From Hydnum rufescens UP504 (taxonomy: Eukaryota; Basidiomycota; Agaricomycetes; Cantharellales; Hydnaceae), in assembly GCA_014904985.1 (NCBI GenBank), contig MU129080.1, positions 1-11,935 on the forward strand: 11,935 nucleotides of DNA. Direction: 5' to 3'. This document shows, one piece after another, positions 1 through 6,267 of the stretch; the first letter of the stretch is position 1; every line of letters begins with the position of its first letter. A program made the translations under genes and the position numbers. The notes below the pieces were generated by a model that ran no database searches, was not told where the DNA came from, and saw nothing but the letters and a program-made list of their open reading frames with translations.

Positions 1-1
1 T

Positions 2-509
2 AGGGACAAGATGTTTGCTGCATTCAAGCAATTCAAGGCCCTTGCTGAGAATCAGAGTGGATGGAGCATCAAGGCCTTTTGGGATGACAAGGGAGGGGTG
101 TACATGTCCAATTAGTGGGAGGCCTTCATGAAGGAACATGGGATTGTGCATGAACATACAACTTGAGCCACTCCTCAGCAGAATGGAGTTGCTGAGAGAA
201 CACACTGCATTTTGGATAATGGGATCACTACTATGCTCTCTGCTGCTCATCTCCCTGCATCCTTCTGGGGTGAAGCACTCTCCACCTTCCTCCATGTTCT
301 CAATGACTCTCCTACATCTGCTCTCACTGGGAAGACCCCCTTTGAGGCCTGGCATGAGTGGTATCCATCTGTTTCTCATCTTCACATTCTTGGCTGCCAA
401 GTCTGTGTGCATGTGCAGAAGGATCAACAGAAGGGATTTGGACCAAAGTCCCTGAAGTGTATCTTCCTGGGCTATCCCCCTGATTACAAGGGATGGTGCT
501 GTGGAAGAT
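2..509 (+). pseudogene. Truncated copia integrase core and C-terminal part (relic)
   Basis: One reading frame carries the second half of a Ty1/copia integrase catalytic core: an aspartate block reading WDDKGG, the glutamate block QQNGVAERT, then the conserved tail FWGEAL, GKTPFEAW and KCIFLGYPPDYKGW. It would have inserted retrotransposon cDNA into the chromosome. The frame is broken by TAG at 113-115, where relatives have GAG before TGG, and by TGA at 164-166, where an Arg CGA is expected. The Arg usually preceding DDKGG is Trp. The family match ends abruptly after 'YKGW' near 509, and 510-540 matches nothing else in the window. The 5' end is cut by the window edge. By eye it is clearly diverged from the integrase copies at 3121-3880 and 6268-6540, so it comes from another subfamily or an older copy. 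Confidence 0.85.
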
Positions 510-540
510 GAAAACATCCAGTATCAGAAAATGCAGAATC

Positions 541-778
541 TGTTGAAGTTATGCCCTCATGTTACTTGTTTTATACTTGTTTTGTTTTGATCTGCTGTTT
601 ATGATTGTTGATGTGGAGGTGGATGTGGCTTAACTCTTGCTTCATCAAGACTTAAGCCTATCCACTCCAGGTTAGTTAGATATGACAATACAACTCTTGC
701 TTCATCAAGACTTAAGCCTATCCACTCCAGTTCCACTCTGGGTTGCTTATAGGCCTGTTCCATTAATCCATTTGAACA
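541..778 (+). repeat. 5' LTR of element A (A-type, long form)
   Basis: The LTR begins TGTTGAAG and ends TTGAACA, with the usual TG...CA termini and short imperfect inverted ends. It is 238 bp and matches 6030-6267 at all but two positions. It contains a perfect 39-bp direct repeat (632-670 and 692-730) separated by 21 bp. It is followed directly by the primer binding site. LTRs of this class hold the promoter and polyadenylation signals; I could not pin either down by sequence. Confidence 0.93.
632..730 (+). repeat. 39-bp direct repeat pair inside the LTR (60-bp period)
   Basis: Two identical 39-bp units, each starting AACTCTTGCTTCATC and ending CCACTCCAG, lie at 632-670 and 692-730 with a 21-bp spacer beginning GTTAGTTAGATA. 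The same pair occurs at 6121-6159 and 6181-6219 in the 3' LTR. The A-type LTR at 9869-10046 has a single unit and is exactly 60 bp shorter. The B-type solo LTR has an equivalent pair (2733-2771 and 2792-2830) with a similar spacer. Confidence 0.92.
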
Positions 779-795
779 GGTTATGGGCCCATCGC
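779..795 (+). promoter_or_regulatory. Primer binding site, complementary to internal initiator tRNA-Met
   Basis: Immediately after the LTR comes GGTTATGGGCCCATCGC. Its complement reads ...TGGGCCCATAACC, the anticodon stem-loop of eukaryotic initiator tRNA-Met (CAU anticodon flanked by CC and AACC). It lacks the TGG start expected for a 3'-CCA primer. Drosophila copia is known to prime from a 5' half of this tRNA cut near the anticodon loop, and the same mode is inferred here. The 10652-10671 copy keeps the first 14 bases although its flanks have diverged. Confidence 0.72.
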
Positions 796-1407
796 CCCAG
801 GCCTAGCTCCAATCGTCCTGAAATTGTGCACACAGCTTCTACTCGTTGTATGCTCCATTCCGGCCAAATTTCAGCCGGTTCCATCCAGTGGTTCTGGAGA
901 TATTGCACTGCCTTTGGCCGCTTTCTGTGATTTCATCAATCACCTATATCTCCACCAATTCACAATCTTTCGTTGCTCTTTTTTGCGTACAGGCTCGCCC
1001 ATACGCCCCCTACATCCTCTCTAACTTTCAGACGTTTCTGTCCACTGGTTGTGTCGCCATCACACCAGTGTTCATCATCTCCTCCTACCTTTGCTGCCAA
1101 AAATCATTGATATCTCCCCATCCGCTCATCCGATTTCCCCCAAATTTGGCACACCACTTGGTCTCTGTGGCACCCACCATTGTCCCAAGTTTCAGGCGAA
1201 TCCACGCACATGATCTCACGAAATCAACCAGGGAGTCTATCTCACTCTGTTGAATTCACTGTTCAAAAATTCGTCTTTTTGGATCGTTCCCTCGTCCGTT
1301 TCGCCTCGTCTCTTCGTCTGCTGGTAGTCCCCATCGCCCTCTATCGTCTCGCCAAATTTCGTCGCTTGCGGGCCTTCGTTCCCACGCAATTTCACGTTTA
1401 CTCCAAC
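796..1407 (+). other. Untranslated leader of element A
   Basis: About 610 bp of pyrimidine-rich sequence separate the primer site from the gag ATG. A diverged copy of its first 350-400 bp is on the minus strand at 10306-10651. Frames open across it do not look protein-like and I do not call a gene. CpG dinucleotides are frequent, with a dense cluster at about 1265-1400 that contrasts with the CpG-poor coding region downstream. Packaging and dimerisation signals are expected in such leaders but none can be identified by eye. Confidence 0.75.
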
Positions 1408-2310
1408 ATGTCTACTCCTGCCACTTCTTCCTCCTCTACCAATGTTCCACTCCTCACCACTGTCAACTATTCCCTCTGGGCCCCTGCTATGGAGGATTAC
1501 CTCAGGGCCAAAGGCATGTGGTACTGGATACACACCACTGTGCCTGATCCAGTCACAGATGTGAAGAACTGGCGCAAGTCTATGGAGTCTAGGGATCAGG
1601 CTGTGGGAGAAATTCGTTGTCATCTCTCTCCTGAACTCAGGAGTGTCTCCCTCTTGTCCACAGACCCTCAGGTGATTCTCACTGCCATCAAGGACACCTA
1701 TGGGGCTCCACCTTTGCCACTTGCTACAATGCTTTGCAATCCCTCTTGGCTGTGAAGCAGGATTCTCTGAGACAGTGGCTACCTTCTATCTCTCGTGCTA
1801 GAGGAAGCCTTGTGCTTTCCTGCCAGTCCACTCGTCCACCTCCTCCAGTCTCTCCTCCCCCTGTGGCCAGTCCTGGCTGCCACCTATCTCCTTGAGGACT
1901 CTGATAGGGAGCTTCTCATCTCTGTCCTCCTCAATGGCACTCAGTACAGTGCACTGACCACCTCCCTGCTTGCCCAATCCCACTTAACTGTGCAGCAGGT
2001 TGAGGATGCCCTCAAGAATGAGGAGCCCATCGTCCTGGGAGTCACTGCTGCTGCTGCTGCCAATGCTGCCACATCTCCTGCTGCTGTCTGCTGCAGTTTC
2101 TAGTGTCCACCTGTGCCTTCTGTGGCAAAGATGGACATACTGTTGAGTGCTGCTTCAAGTTCAGAGATGCCTAGCATCAAGGCAAAAGAGGAGGTCAAGG
2201 ATTCATCCAAAAGGCAACGTCCTCGCAACGGCAATGCTAATACTGCCCAGGATGCTCAGACTCCCTCAGAGTCTGCAGGTGCTGCAAGTATTCGTCCTCT
2301 CTCCCTCTCC
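1408..2310 (+). pseudogene. copia gag (capsid/nucleocapsid), frameshifted
   Basis: Gag would form the virus-like particle and bind element RNA. I chose the ATG at 1408 (MSTPATSSSS...) because it begins just before the usual N-terminal block of copia capsids: an open 'LTTVNYSLWAPAMEDYLRAK' segment followed by W-Y-W. The frame runs to TGA at 1753-1755 after a shift near 1700-1740. Capsid C-terminal sequence (ELLISVLLNGTQYSALTTSL, then QVEDALKNEE) continues at about 1885-2030 and ends in an Ala-rich run with TAG at 2101-2103. In another frame a CCHC zinc knuckle follows (CAFCGKDGHTVEC, 2112-2150), the nucleic-acid-binding nucleocapsid motif. Downstream is basic, Lys/Arg-rich sequence. At least two frame breaks make it non-functional as written. 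Identification as gag rests on position and motif order, since copia capsids vary widely. Confidence 0.82.
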
Positions 2311-2683
2311 AGCTCCCTGCCTAACTCTTGGAATGCAGACACAGGGCCACTTCTCATATGACTCCTCATAGAGAGTGGTTCAAGTCATATACCCCCTGCA
2401 ATCTTCCAATCCAAGTTGCCAATGGCCAGGTTATTTATGCAGCTGGAGTAGGTACTGTTGAGTTTACTCGAGTTAGAGATGGCCATACTTTGCGCTCTGT
2501 ATTATTCTCTGGTGTCTACATGTCCCTGATCTCAATCAGAATCTCCTCTCTGTCTTGACTCTCACCTCTAAACATGGCTTTCGAGTTGTGATTGAGTCTG
2601 ACACCCTTAAGTTTGTTAGAGATGGCATACCTTGCTTCTATGCCTCAGTGGGAGCTGACAGAGTTGCCTTGTTGAGTGGGAGC
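2311..2683 (+). pseudogene. copia aspartic protease and start of GAG-pre-integrase domain, frameshifted
   Basis: The protease would cleave the Gag-Pol polyprotein. The catalytic block is visible as WNADTG (DTG at 2338-2346) followed by ATSHMT in the next frame: one G appears to be missing from a run of four just after the active site. The body continues as IQVANGQVIYAAGVGTVEF. Near 2518 a second shift moves the frame to the conserved HVPDLNQNLLSV block, which leads from protease into the pre-integrase region. The frame then runs through SKHGFRVVIESDTLKF until the solo LTR interrupts at 2684. Length and motif order fit a copia protease; both shifts are single-base and the first is in a homopolymer. 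Confidence 0.82.
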
Positions 2684-2920
2684 TGTTCAAGTGGAGGAAT
2701 GGAAAAGGCCTACACAGACACCCAGAGTGGAACTGAGGTGGATTGGCTTAAGTCTTGATGTAGCAAGAGTTGTATTGAGTATCTAACTAACCTGAGGTGG
2801 ATTGGCTTAAGTCTTGATGTAGCAAGAGTTAAGCCATATCCGCCTCCATCACAACAACCATAAACAGGAAGCAAAAACAAGAATAGCACAAAACAAGTAA
2901 TACAAGGCACAACTTCAACA
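2684..2920 (-). mobile_element. Solo LTR, B-type long form, with 5-bp target duplication
   Basis: On the minus strand this 237-bp block starts TGTTGAAGTTGTGCC and ends CCACTTGAACA. GGAGC flanks it on both sides (2679-2683 and 2921-2925), a perfect 5-bp target duplication. No internal element sequence remains, so it is a solo LTR left by LTR-LTR recombination after a B-type element inserted into element A. It matches the LTR at 8682-8857 closely apart from carrying the internal repeat pair. The insertion splits the pre-integrase region of element A and adds 242 bp, which is not a multiple of three. Confidence 0.95.
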
Positions 2921-2925
2921 GGAGC

Positions 2926-3880
2926 ACAGTAGTTCAACCTCAGATTGCATCTCCAGCCCAGGCAGCTGGCTATCACTCTGCATCGTCGTTTTGGCCACAT
3001 CAGTTTGGGACGTCTCAAAACCCTGGTGGAGCACAATCTTGTTCTCAGATCTGGTGCCTCCCCACTGTCCCCTCTTCTGTGCCAGTCTGCCCTGCCTGCA
3101 TGGATGGAAAGCAGACTATACATCCTTTTCCCCAGGCTGCCTCCTCCCACCACTCCCTCCCTCTGGAGCTTGTCCACTCTGATCTCCATGGCCCAATCTC
3201 TGTGCCTACAGCCAATGGTATCGGTACTGGATTACTTTCATTGATGATGCTTCCCGCTATCAGACGAGTCTGGCTCCTCCGTAAAAAGAGTGAAGCATTC
3301 TCTGCCTTCAAGCAGTTTAAATCTTGGGCAGAGAAACAGACTGGGAATGCTCTCAAGGCTCTCAGGGATGACAAAGGTGGTGAGTACATGTCTAATGAGT
3401 GGGAGGCATTCATGCTTGAGCATGGCATTGAGAGACAACACACTACTCGGCTACTCCCCAACAGAATGGTGTTGCTGAGCGCACTAATTGCATTCTGGAT
3501 GAAGGTGTTGCCTTCTCTGCCTCTCTGACTCACACTTGCCACCCAAGTTCTGGGGTGAAGCTCTCTCTGCTTTCTCCACACTCTCAATCGCTCCCCCTCC
3601 ACTGCCATCACTGGGAAGACTCCATTTGAGGCCTTCTATGGTCAAAAACCCTCTGTCTCCCACCTCCGTGTCTTTGGATGCAGGCCTATGCCCATGTGCA
3701 GAAGGACAAGCGCACTTCTTTTCAGCCCAAGTCCAGGAAGTGTATATTCCTTGGATATCCCATTGACTACAAGGGCTGGAAGTGCTGGGATCCAAGGACA
3801 AATGAGGTATTCATCTCCTGTGATGTGCACTTTGTGGAGACTGAGATGCCTGGTGCTCAACACTTTTCCAACTATCCTCA
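2926..3880 (+). pseudogene. copia integrase of element A, multiply frameshifted
   Basis: The HHCC zinc-binding region is visible: HRRFGH (His codons at 2981 and 2996), then CPAC at 3088-3099 in a different frame. The catalytic core follows with the first Asp in VHSDLHG (3181), the second in LRDDKGGEYMSNEW (3367-3372), and the Glu in GVAER (3477-3479), the last in yet another frame. The C-terminal part shows FWGEAL and GKTPFEAF across frames. From about 3678 a clean frame reads AYAHVQKDKRTSF, KCIFLGYPIDYKGWKCWDP, EVFISCDVHFVETEMPG. All three acidic residues are present at DNA level, but there are about five frame breaks (near 3080, 3240, 3450, 3530 and 3670), so no integrase can be made. The C-terminal portion is nearly identical to that of the neighbouring element at 6268. 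Confidence 0.85.
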
Positions 3881-4509
3881 CTATGAGCCTCTGTCTGGGG
3901 TACAGGCAGGCTCAGTGGGAGAACCTGCTGGCACCCAACTTGTTCCTATATCTCCTACACCTCCTTCCTCTTCAGTGCCACCTGTTGAGCCTGCCAGTCC
4001 TCCATCTGATGACTCTGACTCTGACTCTGGCTCCAATGCTGATCCTGAGGACCCTCCTGATTTATCTTCTGTTCCTCCTTCTCCTTCTGCTTCTCACCCT
4101 GCTCCTGATGCTCTGCCTTCTGCTCCTTCTTCTCCAACTCCTCAACCTGATTCTGAAGCTACTGACCCTCCTGCAACCTCCCTCTGGCTCCTCTGAGACT
4201 GGAACTCCTCCTGCTGCTGGTCAACCTTATGTCACTCGCTCTGGGCGCTCTAGTCGTCCCATGCGTGAATGGTGGGTGGTTCCTCACCCCTACCAGCATG
4301 CCAAGGAGAAGAGGAACACTAGGAACAGTGCAAGGACTCCAGAATCAACTCTTGAAGCTGATATTGCTACTCTTGAATCTGCCAATGCTGTTAGAGCACT
4401 CTCTCCCTCAGAGCTCATTGAGTATGCCTTCCTCACTTCTACCTCTGAGCCAAGGTCATACCATGAAGCCATGACTAGAGATGATGCTAAACTGTGGCAT
4501 GTGGCCACC
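3881..4509 (+). pseudogene. Ser/Pro/Asp-rich linker and pre-RT region of element A
   Basis: Between integrase and RT lies a low-complexity linker rich in Pro, Ser and acidic residues (3950-4190), made of pyrimidine-rich CCTTCT-type repeats at DNA level. The conserved YVTRSGR and REWWVVPHPYQ blocks follow, then SARTPESTLEADI and EPRSYHEAMTRDD leading into RT. Compared with the parallel copy at 6590-7170, one C is gained near 4174 (frame change) and one near 4507, which creates TGA at 4510-4512. The linker probably only tethers the domains. Leu-rich open frames here are reading-frame shadows of the linker. Confidence 0.8.
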
Positions 4510-4512
4510 TGA

Positions 4513-6021
4513 ACTAGAGTACAATGCACTCCAAGAACATGGGGCCTGGGAACTATGTGAGCTACCTCCAGGGCACAAGGCTATTGGTTCTAGATGGGTC
4601 TACAAGGTCAAGCTAAACTCTGATGGCTCAGTTGAACGGTATAAGGCTCGGTTGGTGGCTAAAGGCTTCTCCCAGAAGCCCCACCTTGATTACACTGAGA
4701 CCTTTGCCCCTGTTGCCAAGTTTGCTTCCTTGCGGACTGTGCTGGCTATTGCTGCAGCTGAGGACATGGAAATCCATCATATGGACATTTCCACTGCATT
4801 CTTGAATGGTGACTTGGATGAGGAGATCTACATGGCTCAGCCTGAAGGCTTTGTAGCCCCAGGTCAGGAACACCTTGTCTGTCACCTTAAGAAGTCTCTC
4901 TATGGGCTTAAGCAGAGTCCAAGGCAGTGGTATAGAAACCTGCACTCTACCTTTGTGAAGCTTGGTTTCTTGAGATGTGCTTCAGACCACTGTGTCTGGG
5001 TCTGGGCTAAAGACGGTGTGAAGGTCATCATTCCAGCTTATGTGGATGATTTGATCATTGCCTGTAAAAATGTCCCAATGCTGAAGCGCATTAAGGAAGA
5101 ACTAAAGCTTGAGTACAAAATTCGTGACTTAGGTCCAGTTGCGTACACTCTGGGGATTGAGATCATCAGAGACTGGGCTAACCGGAGGTTGTATCTCTCC
5201 CAGAGGAAACACATTGGTGATGTCCTGGACCGCTTCAATATGGCTGATGCCGCCCTGTGTCTACTCCTCTGGCCAAGTCAAGTCCACTGACTAAAGAAGA
5301 CTGCCCTCAGACTCCTGAGGACTTGGAGTACATGAAGTCTGTTCCTTATCTCTCAGCTGTAGGCAGTCTGATGTACCTTTCAGTTGGTACATGTGCAGAC
5401 ATCAGCTTTGCAGTGGGAGCTCTAAGTAGGTTTAATGCAAACCCAGGACAGTCCCATTGGAAACAAGTTCAGCATGTGTTCAAGTACCTTGCTGGTACAA
5501 AGGACCTTATGCTTTGCTATGGTCCTGGACAAGACTCAACCAGTCTCCAGATTTATTCTGATGCAGACTATGCTGGGGATGTTGACTCAGCACGCTCTAC
5601 TAGTGGGCATGCTGTCTTTATTGGCAAGTGCTTGGTAAACTGGAGCAGTAAGAGGCAATCTGTTGTAGCCAAGTCTACTACAGAAGCAGAGTACATTGCT
5701 GCCAATGAGGCTGGCTCTGATGGAGTCTGGTTTCGGAATTTCATGTCTGAACTGGGGTATCCTCCAAGTGGTGCAACGACTTTGTGGCTTGACAATCAGT
5801 CAGCTATCAGAGTTGGGAAGAACCCAGAGCATCATAGCCGAATGCGGCATCTGCTGCCTAAGTACCACTGGCTTTGGGAACAGGTGGAGGACAAGGTATT
5901 TTCACTTGAATATGTTTCTACATCTTTGATGAGGGCAGATGTTCTTACAAAGCCCCTTGAGACAGTAGCCCATTCACGAGTGCTTTCACTTCTTGGGCTT
6001 GTTTCTCACTCTGCTTTGTAA
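4513..6021 (+). pseudogene. copia reverse transcriptase and RNase H of element A, one frameshift
   Basis: This is the best-preserved part of the element. RT occupies about 4515-5250 in one frame: SRWVYKVKLN, ERYKARLVAKGFSQ, the first catalytic Asp in HMDISTAFLNGDL, KSLYGLKQSPRQWY, and the YVDD catalytic pair at 5039-5050. At about 5253 one C is missing from a CCC run relative to the copy at 7900, so the frame moves and the rest continues at 5257-6021. RNase H (about 5550-5850) has its acidic residues in YSDADYAGD, STTEAEY and DNQSAI, then the C-terminal HSRMRHLLPKYHW and DVLTKPL. TAA at 6019-6021 overlaps the polypurine tract. Together these would copy element RNA to DNA. Without the single indel this half would be an open frame. 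Confidence 0.9.
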
Positions 6022-6029
6022 AGTGGGAG
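6020..6029 (+). promoter_or_regulatory. Polypurine tract of element A
   Basis: AAAGTGGGAG directly abuts the 3' LTR and serves as the plus-strand primer site in LTR retrotransposons. The identical tract precedes the LTRs at 8682, at 10046 (minus strand) and at 9326 (minus strand), and it overlaps the pol stop codon. Confidence 0.88.
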
Positions 6030-6267
6030 TGTTGAAGTTATGCCCTCATGTTACTTGTTTTATACTTGTTTTGTTTTGATCTGCTGTTTATGATTGTTGA
6101 TGTGGAGGTGGATGTGGCTTAACTCTTGCTTCATCAAGACTTAAGCCTATCCACTCCAGGTTAGTTAGATATGACAATACAACTCTTGCTTCATCAAGAC
6201 TTAAGCCTATCCACTCCAGTTCCACTCTGGGTTACTTATAGGCCTGTTCCATTAATCCACTTGAACA
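6030..6267 (+). repeat. 3' LTR of element A (A-type, long form)
   Basis: This 238-bp LTR is the same as 541-778 except for G/A and T/C changes near its right end. It carries the same 39-bp repeat pair. It ends TTGAACA at 6267 and is followed at once by integrase codons (AAGACTCCC..., Lys-Thr-Pro), so it was inserted into, or joined to, the integrase of the next element. Confidence 0.93.

Larger units (their letters stand above)
541..6267 (+). mobile_element. Ty1/copia retrotransposon 'A', near full length, degraded
   Basis: This 5.7-kb element has two 238-bp LTRs (541-778 and 6030-6267) differing by eye at only two positions. Between them lie a primer site at 779, a 629-bp leader, gag with a CCHC knuckle, protease, integrase, RT and RNase H in the copia order, and a purine tract AAAGTGGGAG before the 3' LTR. 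At least ten frame breaks plus a solo LTR insertion make it non-autonomous. The five bases outside the two LTRs differ (GAATC and AAGAC), so no target duplication supports a single insertion. The right LTR interrupts the integrase of the next element (6268 onward), but the left LTR is flanked by an integrase fragment that overlaps rather than completes it. The element may therefore be a recombinant. Confidence 0.88.

Noticed and set aside
846..1253. 135-codon open frame in the leader
   Set aside because: The homologous leader at 10306-10651 does not preserve it as a frame, and it has no protein-like conservation.
1237..1623. 128-codon minus-strand open frame
   Set aside because: It is antisense to the leader and gag start, with no recognisable motif; gag on the plus strand explains the region.
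2710..3189. 159-codon minus-strand open frame
   Set aside because: It reads across the solo LTR and antisense to integrase, with no family motif; LTR frames like this recur at every LTR copy (for example 8645-8854 and 10675-10893).
3688..4512. Leu-rich 274-codon plus-strand open frame (and the similar one at 6278-7081)
   Set aside because: Most of each is the out-of-frame shadow of the Ser/Pro-rich linker (CTCCTT repeats read as Leu). Only the C-terminal third of the first is genuine pre-RT sequence, after a frameshift, and it is included there.
541..6267. CRISPR-like or other array from the repeated 39-bp units
   Set aside because: Only two units occur, inside LTRs with TG...CA ends, purine tracts and primer sites; this is retrotransposon structure in a eukaryotic genome.
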